The notes below the pieces were generated by a model. The model ran no database searches. It was not told where the DNA came from and was given only the letters and a program-made list of their open reading frames with translations. 64,000 nucleotides of DNA from Cohnella cholangitidis (lineage in GTDB: Bacteria; Bacillota; Bacilli; Paenibacillales; Paenibacillaceae). The stretch covers positions 5,691,501 to 5,755,500 of the forward strand of contig NZ_CP041969.1 of NCBI RefSeq assembly GCF_014107495.1, in the 5' to 3' direction. The translations under genes were made by a program, and so were the position numbers. Positions 43,810-52,670 of this stretch are shown piece after piece (positions within the stretch are counted from its first letter, which is position 1; every line of letters starts with the position of its first letter).

Positions 43810-44121
43810 TTAGTGATAACGAGGCGGCTCGTCATCTTTGTTTTTGCGTCCCTCGATTACGGTGAACGGGGACGTTCGGCGTCGATCCGATTTGACGCCG
43901 GCGCGTCGTGCTTCCGGCCGCGACCCGCGTACCGGCGAACGACCGCGGGTCGGTACGTTCTTCCAGCGCGAAGGCGGGAATTTATACAGCAGGAAGACGA
44001 TGGCGACTAGCAACACGGGAATGAGCCACGATTCGATGGAGCCTTGCGACAGCCGAGCCGCCAATCCGATGGCCATAAACACGAGCACGACGGCAAACCA
44101 AGGTTGGATTCGGTTTCTCAT
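43810..44121 (-). CDS. YqhP-like membrane protein
   Basis: 103 residues: two hydrophobic segments (WFAVVLVFMAIGLAARL and SWLIPVLLVAIVFLLYKF), then a highly basic tail with PTRGRSPVRGSRPEARR. Function unknown. Identified as the yqhP counterpart by its place between the patatin gene and yqhQ and by its topology. Its start is 28 bases from the yqhQ stop, so the two may form one unit. Confidence 0.7.
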   Translation of the reverse strand: MRNRIQPWFAVVLVFMAIGLAARLSQGSIESWLIPVLLVAIVFLLYKFPPSRWKNVPTRGRSPVRGSRPEARRAGVKSDRRRTSPFTVIEGRKNKDDEPPRYH

Positions 44122-44148
44122 GCGTTTCCTCCTCCTAATGTCGCCAGA

Positions 44149-45105
44149 TTACGCTTGCTTGGATAGGGATACTGCAGGTTTGATCTGTTGATCCAATTCT
44201 CTCATCCGATTGAAGGAAGCAATGGACACGGCTACTTGATCGTCGTTCGGTTCCTTGGTCGTAAGAAGCTGCAGCCACAATCCGGGTGCTCCCAGCCATT
44301 TCAGTACCGGGATATCGCGCAGCGCGTTCGTCCATCTCAATACTTCGTACGAGACGCCCAGCACGACCGGAAGCAGGATAATCCGTTGAACGATTCTTTC
44401 GCCCATCGTGTCCCAAGTGAAGAAGGAATAGATAATAACGCCAACGATGACCGTGAAAATAATAAAACTGCTGCCGCATCTGTAGTGGAGCCTGCTGAAT
44501 TTCTGTACCGCGGATACGGTCAATTCGGAACCGGCTTCGTAAGCGCTGATGACTTTATGTTCGGCTCCGTGGTATTGGAACAGCCGTTTGATCAACGGAG
44601 TTTGGGAGATGAACCAGAGATAGAAGAGCAGGAACACGATTTTGATAGCGCCTTCTAACAGGTTGTGCAATATCATATTCTCGAACGCTTGTCCAAAGAT
44701 CAAACTTTCTACGAATGCCGGCACTAATGTGAAAATTAGTTTACCAACTACGAAGGAAAGTATACCCACGACTGCGACGCCTAAAATCATGGTGAGGTTC
44801 CATCGTTCTTTTTCTTTCGGTTTGTCCGCGTCTTCGGATCCGGTTTCGTCTTCGGCATAGGCTTCGGCGGAGTACGTCAAATGCTGCGAGCCTTTGGCCG
44901 CGGATTCGACGATTCCGACGATTCCCCGGATGAACGGGATTTTCTTGATTGCCGACAGAATAGGAGTCGGTTTCTTAGGTACTTCAAGGAATGTAATCTG
45001 CTGGTCCTTGCGGCGAACCGCAGTAACATGAACATTTTTGCCCGCGAACATGACTCCTTCTATTACAGCCTGTCCGCCATAAATCGAAGGGGATTGATCA
45101 GACAT
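44149..45105 (-). CDS. DUF1385 membrane protein YqhQ
   Basis: 318 residues, metal-dependent-enzyme-like family of unknown function. IYGGQAVIEGVMFAG is the N-terminal signature and RLFQYHGAEHKVISAYE the central His-containing motif; about four membrane segments follow from residue 105. An acidic stretch (YAEDETGSEDADKPKEKE) precedes them. It is divergent from yqhR. Confidence 0.88.
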   Translation of the reverse strand: MSDQSPSIYGGQAVIEGVMFAGKNVHVTAVRRKDQQITFLEVPKKPTPILSAIKKIPFIRGIVGIVESAAKGSQHLTYSAEAYAEDETGSEDADKPKEKERWNLTMILGVAVVGILSFVVGKLIFTLVPAFVESLIFGQAFENMILHNLLEGAIKIVFLLFYLWFISQTPLIKRLFQYHGAEHKVISAYEAGSELTVSAVQKFSRLHYRCGSSFIIFTVIVGVIIYSFFTWDTMGERIVQRIILLPVVLGVSYEVLRWTNALRDIPVLKWLGAPGLWLQLLTTKEPNDDQVAVSIASFNRMRELDQQIKPAVSLSKQA

Positions 45106-45281
45106 GGTTGGCCACCTGCTTTACGGAAACTCTGGGTGATAGCTTAGAACGCCCAAGTACATCTATTTTACTAGATCGAAGGGGAGAATGCCACAGGTAA
45201 AGGAAGTTCCTGCTCGCGCGGCGGATTAGACAGCCGCGGCCGGGTGATACTAAATCGCGGTTTATCCAAAAGAGGTTAAGG

Positions 45282-45835
45282 ATGGTCGACATGACGAACG
45301 CAACTGAGAAAACGAATCGAGAGTCGAACGGGAAATCTTCGCCGCCGCCTACGCGTCCGCTTATGTTCAGCTTGAAAACCGGTTTTTCGCCGGCTTGATC
45401 TGGGGATTGGTGCGTTGGCTGGCGACGGGATTGAATTTTACGAAAGTGAGCCAAGCTTATCTGCTCGATCCATTCTTTCCGAGAAAGCTGCTAGTCGGTT
45501 TCTACTGGCAAGCGGCGGGACTCGGAATGTTCATTTTGATGTCCATGTTGGCAGCGTTGGTGTATTTCGCCATACTGGGTCGTCTAAGAGGACCTTGGCC
45601 TGGCATTTGGTTCGGCGCCGTGTGGTGGATGCTCGCGTACGCATGGGCGGGACCGTTGGTCGGCGCCGTTCCTCCACTGAACGCGATCGGCTGGAATAGC
45701 ATCGTCACGGACTTTTGCCTGTTCCTTATGTGGGGCGTGTTCATCGGCTACAGCATTGCGTTCGAGCTTCATAACGAAGCGGCTAGAGAGCCGGCCGCCC
45801 AGGCCGCGAAAGGCTCGCCGCAGCCGTCTTCCTAG
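45282..45835 (+). CDS. YqhR-like membrane protein, one-base frame break
   Basis: Four-segment membrane protein of the yqhR position. The N-terminus (VDMTNATEKTNRESNG, SPPPTRPLMFSLKTGF) runs from ATG 45282 to a stop soon after 45390; the rest (FAGLIWGLVRWLATGLNFTKV onward) is one base out of frame. Adding one T to the five-T run at 45383-45387 gives KTGFFAGLIWG, matching the B. subtilis ITGFFGGLFWS pattern, and restores about 185 codons. A homopolymer undercall is the simplest explanation. ATG 45291 is an alternative start. Confidence 0.75.
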
Positions 45836-45986
45836 ACCGAAGGAAGCGTGGTTTGCCGCCGCGCGGCGGCATTCAGCCTTTTTTGGTTATCCGCGTATGG
45901 TACAATGTCTGATGAACTTTATTCGGCGACGGATTATCGGCGCTGCCGAATCGTCAAGCGGCTGTACGCGGGAGGAGTTTTTGAAC

Positions 45987-46424
45987 ATGCTGAGTATTTT
46001 GGTGCTTAACGGACCGAATCTGAATATGCTGGGGGTTCGCGAGCCGGGGGTATACGGAGTTTTAACGCTTGCGGAAATCGAGACGCGGCTGATCGAGCTT
46101 GGCAAGACGCTCGATGCGCAATTGCATTTTTTCCAATCCAACCATGAGGGCTCGCTGCTGGACGAAATCCATGCGGCATACGGCAAGCATGACGGAATAC
46201 TTATTAACCCGGGAGCTTTGACGCATACGAGTTATGCGCTGCGGGACGGGATAGCGGCAGTCGGGCTTCCTGCCGTCGAGGTACATCTTTCTAATATTCA
46301 TAAGCGGGAAGCTTTCCGGCATACATCGGTTACGGCGGCGGTCACGCTCGGGCAGATCGCCGGATTCGGTCCGGTAAGCTATGAACTGGGACTGCAAGCT
46401 CTGTGTCGCCACATTCGAGATTAA
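45987..46424 (+). CDS. aroQ: type II 3-dehydroquinate dehydratase
   Basis: Third step of the shikimate pathway. 145 residues, dodecameric flavodoxin-like fold. LNGPNLNMLGVREPGVYG contains the catalytic Arg and Tyr; FFQSNHEGSLLDEIHAA, INPGALTHTSYALRD and the catalytic His in EVHLSNIHKREAFRHTS complete the site. ATG at 45987 follows GGGAGGAG; the in-frame frame continues far upstream without homology. B. subtilis yqhS position, directly before the Xaa-Pro peptidase. Confidence 0.95.
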   Translation: MLSILVLNGPNLNMLGVREPGVYGVLTLAEIETRLIELGKTLDAQLHFFQSNHEGSLLDEIHAAYGKHDGILINPGALTHTSYALRDGIAAVGLPAVEVHLSNIHKREAFRHTSVTAAVTLGQIAGFGPVSYELGLQALCRHIRD

Positions 46425-46484
46425 CATCATGAGACAATTAACCGAGACGGGATCTCCGTCCGACGAGAAAGCGAGGAATAACCG

Positions 46485-47558
46485 ATGCCCAATGATCGCG
46501 TTGTCCGATTGCGCGAATCGATCGCGAAGTCCGAAGGGGATGCGCTTCTTGTCACTCATCCCGTCAATCGGCGATATTTAACCGGATTTACCGGCTCTTC
46601 CGGCGTTGTGCTCATCACGGCGGACCATGCCGCGCTCGTGACGGACTTCCGGTATAAGGAGCAAGCTCCGCGGGAAGCGAAAAGCTTTCAGGTCGTCGAA
46701 CACGGACCGAGCCTATACGAGACGGTTGCGGTTCTGCTGAAGCAATGGAACGTTGGACGGCTGCTGATCGAGGAACAGGATGTCACTTATGCTGCCTATA
46801 GAAACATAGAGAAAGCGTTAAACCCTGTCCAGCTCGTTATGTCCGAGGGGATCGTCGAGAAACTGAGAATGATTAAGGACGACGGCGAGCTGGAGATCAT
46901 GCAACAAGCCGCTGAATTGGCGGACCGGGCTTTCGAGCACATTCTGAGCTTCATTAAACCCGGAGTGTCCGAGAAGTCCATTGCTTTGGAGCTCGAAGTG
47001 TTCATGCGTTCCCAAGGAGCGACTAGCTCGTCTTTCGATACGATCGTGGCCTCCGGGGAACGGTCGGCGTTGCCTCACGGCGTCGCCAGCGACCGGATCA
47101 TCGGACGCGACGAATTCGTTAAGCTTGATTACGGCGCGTATTATAACGGATACTGCTCGGATATTACGCGTACCGTCGTCGTGGGCAAACCGAGCGACAA
47201 GCACCGCGAAATTTATGATATCGTCAAGGAAGCGCAGCAATATGCGCTGGATCATCTTGTCCCCGGAATGACGGGAAGAGAAGGCGACGCCTTGACGAGA
47301 GATATCATCACAAGGTATGGTTATGGTGAATATTTCGGTCATGGCACGGGACACGGACTCGGGATGGAAATTCATGAGTCGCCTCGTCTGTCGCTGACGG
47401 GCGATTTCGTTCTGGCTCCGGGAATGACAGTTACGGTGGAGCCCGGAATTTACCTCCCCGGCTTCGGAGGAGTAAGAATCGAGGACGATATCGTCGTTAC
47501 CGAGAACGGGATCCGTATCTTGACGAAGTCGCCCAAACAACTAATCGTATTGGACTAA
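46485..47558 (+). CDS. Xaa-Pro aminopeptidase-like M24 peptidase (YqhT)
   Basis: 357 residues with an N-terminal creatinase-like domain (RYLTGFTGSSGVVLI) and a pita-bread catalytic domain. The five metal ligands can be placed: Asp in KLDYGAYYNGYCSD and again in SDITRTV, His in GHGTGHGLGMEIHE, Glu in TVEPGIYL and Glu in RIEDDI. Cleaves N-terminal residues before proline; cytoplasmic. Conserved immediately upstream of efp. Confidence 0.92.
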   Translation: MPNDRVVRLRESIAKSEGDALLVTHPVNRRYLTGFTGSSGVVLITADHAALVTDFRYKEQAPREAKSFQVVEHGPSLYETVAVLLKQWNVGRLLIEEQDVTYAAYRNIEKALNPVQLVMSEGIVEKLRMIKDDGELEIMQQAAELADRAFEHILSFIKPGVSEKSIALELEVFMRSQGATSSSFDTIVASGERSALPHGVASDRIIGRDEFVKLDYGAYYNGYCSDITRTVVVGKPSDKHREIYDIVKEAQQYALDHLVPGMTGREGDALTRDIITRYGYGEYFGHGTGHGLGMEIHESPRLSLTGDFVLAPGMTVTVEPGIYLPGFGGVRIEDDIVVTENGIRILTKSPKQLIVLD

Positions 47559-47593
47559 TCATGGAGCAATGTCTCTACAGGAGGAGTAATTAA

Positions 47594-48151
47594 GTGATTT
47601 CCGTAAACGAATTTAAGACAGGCTTGACGATCGAAGTGGAAGGCGGGCTCTATTCGGTGCTCGATTTCCAACATGTTAAACCGGGCAAAGGCGCGGCGTT
47701 CGTGCGCTCCAAGCTCAAAAACCTGCGCAACGGCAACGTCGTCGAGAAAACGTTCCGCGCAGGCGAGAACGTTGTTCGCGCTCACGTCGAGAACCGCGCG
47801 GTTCAGTACTTGTATAATTCGGGTAACGAATATACGTTCATGGATAACGAAACGTATGACCAGTTCGAGTTAACGAAGGCGCAATTGGAGTGGGAAGTGA
47901 ACTTCCTGACCGAGAACATGACCGTTAACATTTCCAGCTACCAAGGCGACATGATCGGAATCACGCTTCCGAACAGCGTCGATCTTAAAGTCGTGGAAGC
48001 CGAGCCGGGCATCAAAGGCAGCACGGCCACGGGAGCTACTAAATCGGCTAAGCTGGAGACCGGCTTCTCCGTGCAAGTGCCGCTGTTCATCAATGAAGGC
48101 GACGTGCTGACGATCGATACGCGCGAAGGAAAATACGTTTCCCGCGCATAA
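47594..48151 (+). CDS. efp: elongation factor P
   Basis: Relieves ribosome stalling at polyproline. 185 residues in three beta-barrel domains. The modified residue Lys32 sits in HVKPGKGAAF, as in B. subtilis. GTG start at 47594 after AGGAGGAG. It follows the peptidase by 35 bases and ends in a strong terminator. Confidence 0.97.
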   Translation: MISVNEFKTGLTIEVEGGLYSVLDFQHVKPGKGAAFVRSKLKNLRNGNVVEKTFRAGENVVRAHVENRAVQYLYNSGNEYTFMDNETYDQFELTKAQLEWEVNFLTENMTVNISSYQGDMIGITLPNSVDLKVVEAEPGIKGSTATGATKSAKLETGFSVQVPLFINEGDVLTIDTREGKYVSRA

Positions 48152-48166
48152 GAAGCTCGAATAGTT

Positions 48167-48204
48167 CCCTGATTTCGCAAAATATTGCGAAATCGGGGAT
48201 TTTT
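48167..48204 (+). terminator. terminator of efp
   Basis: CCCTGATTTCGCAA pairs with TTGCGAAATCGGGG, four-base loop, then ATTTTTATTATTTTT. Confidence 0.88.
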
Positions 48205-48284
48205 ATTATTTTTGGGCCAATGTACTTGTGCTATAATATAATGCTGTATACGCCTAGAAAGATTGACTTAGGGAGTGACTACGG

Positions 48285-49538
48285 GTGTCATTGATCGTTA
48301 TGAAATTCGGCGGAAGTTCCGTCGGCACGACTGAGCGCATGAGTCGCGTGGCGCAGCGTATTATCGACAAGAAGCTGCAAGGAGACCGCGTTGTCGTCGT
48401 CGTGTCGGCGATGGGAGATACAACGGATGATCTGATCGACAAAGCCAACGAGATCAACGATAATCCGCCAGCTCGCGAAATGGATATGCTGCTCACGACG
48501 GGGGAGCAAATTTCCGTCGCGTTATTGTCGATGGCTATTCATAAGCTGGGGCATGCAGCCAAGTCCTACACGGGATGGCAAGCGGGAATCGTGACCGAGG
48601 ACGTCCATGCGAAAGCAAAAATCAACGATATTTCCCCGGATCGGATATTCGCTTCGCTGAATGAAGGCAATATCGTCATAGTAGCCGGATTCCAAGGGAT
48701 GACGGCAAGCGGAGAAATCACGACGTTAGGGCGCGGAGGCTCCGATACGACGGCGGTTGCGTTAGCGGCGGCTATTAAAGCGGACGTGTGCGAAATTTAT
48801 ACCGACGTAGACGGCATTTACTCCACCGACCCGCGGGTCGTGAAATGCGCAAGAAAGCTAAACGAAATTTCCTATGACGAAATGCTTGAGCTTGCCCACT
48901 TGGGGGCTGCCGTACTTCATCCGCGCGCGGTTGAGTACGCTAAGCACTACAATGTGAACTTGGTCGTACGTTCAAGCTTTACGAATAATGAAGGCACGTT
49001 GGTGCGGGAGGACGCGGAAATGGAACAAGGCATCGTCGTAAGAGGAATTGCTTCGGATAAAAATGTAGCCCGTATCAGCGTGCTGGGCGTTGAAGATTTG
49101 CCAGGCGTATTAGCGAAAATGTTCGGCGCTTTGGCCACTAACGGCATCGACGTGGATATTATCGTGCAAAGCGGAGTCCAAGACGGCAAAGCGGATTTCT
49201 CGTTCACGGTGTCCCTTGCCGATCGCGGGCGCGCGTTGGAAGTGCTATCGAGCATTAAGAACGAGGTTCCTTACCGCGAAGCGACATACGAGGAAGGTTT
49301 AGTGAAAGTGTCGATCGTAGGCGCGGGAATGGTGTCGAACCCCGGAGTCGCGGCAAAAATGTTCGAAGCGATCTCCAGCGTAGGAGTAAGCATCAAAATG
49401 GTCAGCACGTCGGAGATCAAAGTATCCTGCGTTATCGCGGCGGAGCCCGTACAAGATGTCGTACGCGCGCTTCACACCGCATATGGCTTGGATACGGCGG
49501 ACACCGCGTTCGTCGGCGGTCCGCAAGATCGCCGCTAA
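48285..49538 (+). CDS. aspartate kinase
   Basis: First step of lysine, threonine, methionine and diaminopimelate synthesis. 417 residues: kinase domain to about 245 (VMKFGGSSVGTTERM, LLTTGEQIS, TLGRGGSDTTAVALAAAI, TDVDGIYSTDP) and two ACT domains (ISVLGVEDLPGVLAKMF; VSIVGAGMVSNPGVAAKMF) for feedback control. GTG start at 48285. It lies between efp and the spoIIIA region, a place without this gene in B. subtilis. Which isozyme (dapG, lysC or yclM type) cannot be settled; no lysine riboswitch is present in the 133-bp leader. Confidence 0.92.
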   Translation: MSLIVMKFGGSSVGTTERMSRVAQRIIDKKLQGDRVVVVVSAMGDTTDDLIDKANEINDNPPAREMDMLLTTGEQISVALLSMAIHKLGHAAKSYTGWQAGIVTEDVHAKAKINDISPDRIFASLNEGNIVIVAGFQGMTASGEITTLGRGGSDTTAVALAAAIKADVCEIYTDVDGIYSTDPRVVKCARKLNEISYDEMLELAHLGAAVLHPRAVEYAKHYNVNLVVRSSFTNNEGTLVREDAEMEQGIVVRGIASDKNVARISVLGVEDLPGVLAKMFGALATNGIDVDIIVQSGVQDGKADFSFTVSLADRGRALEVLSSIKNEVPYREATYEEGLVKVSIVGAGMVSNPGVAAKMFEAISSVGVSIKMVSTSEIKVSCVIAAEPVQDVVRALHTAYGLDTADTAFVGGPQDRR

Positions 49539-49557
49539 CATTCCCGATTGACCCAAT

Positions 49558-49604
49558 AACCTGTCTTAGAAGTCGTACGCGGCCTCTAGAGACAGGTTTT
49601 TTGT
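49558..49604 (+). terminator. terminator of the aspartate kinase gene
   Basis: AACCTGTCT / AGACAGGTT stem with a partly paired 23-base loop, then six T. Confidence 0.8.
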
Positions 49605-49619
49605 TGTAGCCCGATACGA

Positions 49620-50078
49620 TTATTTCCCGACTATCATTTGTATGATGCTGATGATGATAGCGGTCAGGCCCGCCGCCATAAGGGGACCGACCGGAATGCC
49701 CCGGAGAAAAATAACGCCGGCGATGGAACCGACCACGATGCCTACGATAAGTTGCGGATCCATTTTCAGCGTCTCCAAGCCTTTGCTGTTCAAATAGGCG
49801 CCGATAGCTCCGCCGGCAAGCGCGACCCAGCCTGTCCAACCCGTAAAAGCGACGAGAATATCCTTGGGCTGTACCCTGCCCGACGCGAAAGGGACCAGAA
49901 CGGCCAAAGTAAGAAACAGCAAACCAAGCTCGATTCCTCTTCGTTCGATGGAAGGCAGGTAGCGTTCCAGATGGGTTAGCTTGACGATCAGAAGGATGCA
50001 TGCCGCGGTCGTGATGATCGACGATCTCCCAATCAAGCCTATAACGATCAACGCGACCAATACCAACTCTCCGTACAT
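49620..50078 (-). CDS. DUF441 membrane protein
   Basis: 152 residues with four to five hydrophobic segments (LVLVALIVIGLIG; GLLFLTLAVLVPFA; WTGWVALAGGAIGAYL; LIVGIVVGSIAGVIFL). RGIPVGPLMAAGLTA near the end is typical of DUF441. Function unknown. ATG at 50078 is preferred (GGGAG upstream; family length) over an in-frame extension to 50126. Confidence 0.85.
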   Translation of the reverse strand: MYGELVLVALIVIGLIGRSSIITTAACILLIVKLTHLERYLPSIERRGIELGLLFLTLAVLVPFASGRVQPKDILVAFTGWTGWVALAGGAIGAYLNSKGLETLKMDPQLIVGIVVGSIAGVIFLRGIPVGPLMAAGLTAIIISIIQMIVGK

Positions 50079-50125
50079 AAAGGCTACACGCTCCCGAATG
50101 GATGGTTGGTACACGATATGGAACA

Positions 50126-50150
50126 AGCCTTGCGTTTAGAACGCAAGGCT
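50126..50150 (-). terminator. hairpin after the phosphosulfolactate synthase gene
   Basis: Perfect 10-bp stem AGCCTTGCGT / ACGCAAGGCT, five-base loop, 19 bases beyond the stop codon; the T-run is weak. Confidence 0.5.
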
Positions 50151-50168
50151 GATCCTGAATTGGCTATT

Positions 50169-50993
50169 TCAAATCATATAATCGCAATTAGGAACTTGCT
50201 GCAGCCCGAAAGTATCGGAACGAAGCCCCCGGCGCAACGTTTCTAACGTGAGGACATCTTGACAGGGAATATTTCCTAAGTGAACGTCCGCTCCGAGCGA
50301 TTGGATCAACGCCACTTGCTGCTCTTTGAGCGGCGCTTCCCACAGCACGCGATTCAAATTCGGAACGACTTTCAAGATTTGCGACAGATCCCCGTCCCGG
50401 CAATCCCCCCGTTCGTCGAATAACCCTACGCCCTTCCCGGATTCCCTCGCTTCAACTGTAACGAGTTCCGCTCCGCAAGCCCAATCCCGTTCCGCGGTCG
50501 CGGCGAAATCGTTCGCGTCGATCCGGGAACCGAATTGTTTTTTGCCATATTCCGTGAATACCGTCAGGCCTAAGCTCTTAGCATCCCGTATTAACTCATT
50601 GCGCTGGGATCGGCTAATCTCGATCGTGCCGTCCGAAACCTCTACGCCGGTGAAGCCTAACGCGAGTATTTGGCGGAAAAAGCCCGGCACCACATCCAAT
50701 CTTACCGCGGCTTCCAGCAGCGTTCCGCCCGGAGTAACGATAATTCCTTGTTTGACCGCTAGCTCGATTTTGCCTCGAATGACGGGGATCGGGTACAAGG
50801 GCGAGGTGCCGAAGCCGAATTTGACGATGTCGATAAATTGTCCGGAAGTAGCAAGCAGATCGGAGAAGGCGTTCATTCCCATGCCTTTGTCTATGACCAT
50901 CGTTAGGCCCTTCGTACGCGGTTTGGCTTGCCTAAGTCCGCTTGGGTCGGATAACGCCTCGGGCCAAGTGGATGTCGGGGTTGTAATTTGCAT
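50169..50993 (-). CDS. phosphosulfolactate synthase (ComA/YitD family)
   Basis: 274 residues. Adds sulfite to phosphoenolpyruvate to form 3-phosphosulfolactate, a barrel enzyme. In B. subtilis the YitD homologue makes sulfolactate that accumulates in maturing spores; in methanogens ComA starts coenzyme M synthesis. Visible family motifs: IDKGMGMNAFSDLL, DIVKFGFGTSPLYP, GGTLLEAA, GFTGVEVSDGTIEIS and FTEYGKK. ATG at 50993 is chosen since GGAG lies eight bases upstream; a TTG at 50999 is too close. No sulfolactate phosphatase or dehydrogenase gene is adjacent. Confidence 0.9.
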   Translation of the reverse strand: MQITTPTSTWPEALSDPSGLRQAKPRTKGLTMVIDKGMGMNAFSDLLATSGQFIDIVKFGFGTSPLYPIPVIRGKIELAVKQGIIVTPGGTLLEAAVRLDVVPGFFRQILALGFTGVEVSDGTIEISRSQRNELIRDAKSLGLTVFTEYGKKQFGSRIDANDFAATAERDWACGAELVTVEARESGKGVGLFDERGDCRDGDLSQILKVVPNLNRVLWEAPLKEQQVALIQSLGADVHLGNIPCQDVLTLETLRRGLRSDTFGLQQVPNCDYMI

Positions 50994-51170
50994 GTTCAAC
51001 TCTCCTCGTTAGTTTACAAGGTGGATTTTTACTAAGCCAATATATGCAATCGCCTATTGTTAGGTGTTTTTCCCGCTGCGATGTTCCCCAAAGTTCCCGG
51101 ACCTAAGAGACAAGTTGTTCGGAGGATGAGCATAGAGTTAATAACGAGGTTTATTAAGGGGGAGGAAAAT

Positions 51171-51434
51171 ATGGACAAAGCCGCATTCAGCATGGCCATG
51201 CTCCGCATATTATCCGGAAGCATAGAATTAACCGCAGCCATCGTGATGCTCCGCTTAAACGACGTTCAGAAAGCGTTAGCCGTCAATTCCATGCTGGCTC
51301 TGGTCGGCCCGTTAGTGCTGATTTCGACGACGGCGATCGGGCTCGTCGGCTTGGCGGACAAGCTGTCGCCTTCCAAGTTCATATGGATTCTTGCAGGCGT
51401 CAGCTGTCTATTAATAGGGATCCTAAGGAAGTGA
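51171..51434 (+). CDS. YqhV-like small membrane protein
   Basis: 87 residues, three hydrophobic segments (AMLRILSGSIELTAAIVMLRL; MLALVGPLVLISTTAIGLVGL; FIWILAGVSCLLIGIL). AAGGGGGAGG precedes the ATG. It occupies the yqhV position just before spoIIIAA in B. subtilis. Function unknown; the fixed location suggests a sporulation link, which is inference. Confidence 0.82.
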   Translation: MDKAAFSMAMLRILSGSIELTAAIVMLRLNDVQKALAVNSMLALVGPLVLISTTAIGLVGLADKLSPSKFIWILAGVSCLLIGILRK

Positions 51435-51462
51435 GTATCGCTAGATAAGGTTGCCCAAGCAG

Positions 51463-51490
51463 GCATAATCCGGCTGTCCAAGCATACATA
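51463..51490 (+). promoter_or_regulatory. sigma-E-like promoter of the spoIIIA operon
   Basis: GCATAAT (51463-51469), 13-base spacer, CATACATA (51483-51490), close to the mother-cell sigma-E boxes; spoIIIA is known to depend on sigma-E. It is 41 bases before the spoIIIAA start. Confidence 0.6.
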
Positions 51491-51530
51491 TGAAACAGCA
51501 ATGATCAACTAGCGGAAAGGGGGAGCCTAG

Positions 51531-52670
51531 TTGCCGCAGCCATTGATCGAGCTATTCCCGACTTCTCTGCGCCTAGTGTTGGAACGAATGCCGACGATTG
51601 CTAGGGATACTTTGGAAGAGATCCGCATACGCGAGAATCGTCCGTTAGAAATCAGCTATGGCAGCCGTTATGCGTTCGTGCGCGAGGACGGTACGTTGAC
51701 CGACCGTCACCGGGAGGCATACTTGCCGGGTAAGGAGCTGTGCCGGGCGCTTCTGGAAAGAATAACCAACCATTCGATCTATGCGGCGGAAGAAGAGCTT
51801 CGCCGAGGATTCATCACGGTGGCCGGGGGACATCGAATCGGACTTGCCGGACGAACGGTTTTGGACAAAGGTCTCGTTTCTCACCTGCGGGATATCGCAG
51901 GTTTTAACGTGCGCATCGCGCGGGCGCGTACCGGTTTCGGGACCGGAATCGTTCCCGAATTGCTAGATTTCACGGCCAGGACGATTAAACACACTTTGAT
52001 CGTTTCTCCTCCTCAACAAGGGAAAACAACGCTTATTAGAGATTTGGTTCGTTGCATAAGCTCCGGGGAATGGAACCATCCGGCAGCCCGCGATTGGGGA
52101 AGCCGGAAGGTCGGCGTCGTCGACGAGCGATCGGAGATCGCGGCCAGCGAAAGAGGAATACCGTCCTTCGATCTGGGACCGCGTTGCGACGTATTGGACG
52201 CTTGTCCGAAAGCGGAAGGAATCGCGATGATGTTAAGATCGCTTTCGCCGGAAATCATCGCCGTAGACGAGATCGGACGCCCCGAGGACGCGGAAGCCAT
52301 TAACGAAGCCATTCACGCGGGCGTGCGAGTGTTGGCGACGGCGCATGCCCAAGATATCGAGGACGTATTCTCCAGGCCGGTGTTAGCCAAACTTGCCGGG
52401 GACGGGGTGTTCGGCGCTTACGTATTTCTATCCCGAACCGGCGACAAGGTGAAGCATTACGTTATGTCCGCCGAAGAAGCCGTTCAATTGTCTTCGCGCC
52501 GATTCGGCCGTACGATCGGGGCGACCCCGAGGGATGCCCCGACCGAACCTTCGCCGGCGAAAGGGAACGCGATAGCGGCGTCTACGATGCGAGTAGCGGT
52601 CAAAGCGCGGCCGTTGCCGGTAATCCGATCGCCGGCCCTTCGCGAGGGGATGGGGACAGATCATGCTTAA
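51531..52670 (+). CDS. spoIIIAA: stage III sporulation protein AA (ATPase)
   Basis: Secretion-type ATPase of the mother-cell side of the SpoIIIA-SpoIIQ channel. 379 residues, longer than the roughly 310 of B. subtilis owing to a basic, Ala/Pro-rich C-terminal tail from about residue 325. Walker A is VSPPQQGKTTLIRD and the Walker B region reads EIIAVDEIGRPEDAEA. TTG start at 51531 with GGGGGAG upstream. Its end overlaps spoIIIAB by eight bases. Confidence 0.94.
   Translation: MPQPLIELFPTSLRLVLERMPTIARDTLEEIRIRENRPLEISYGSRYAFVREDGTLTDRHREAYLPGKELCRALLERITNHSIYAAEEELRRGFITVAGGHRIGLAGRTVLDKGLVSHLRDIAGFNVRIARARTGFGTGIVPELLDFTARTIKHTLIVSPPQQGKTTLIRDLVRCISSGEWNHPAARDWGSRKVGVVDERSEIAASERGIPSFDLGPRCDVLDACPKAEGIAMMLRSLSPEIIAVDEIGRPEDAEAINEAIHAGVRVLATAHAQDIEDVFSRPVLAKLAGDGVFGAYVFLSRTGDKVKHYVMSAEEAVQLSSRRFGRTIGATPRDAPTEPSPAKGNAIAASTMRVAVKARPLPVIRSPALREGMGTDHA

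Noticed and set aside
48205..48284. Lysine riboswitch before the aspartate kinase gene
   Set aside because: Only about 80 bases remain after the efp terminator, too short for the element, and no terminator precedes the start codon.
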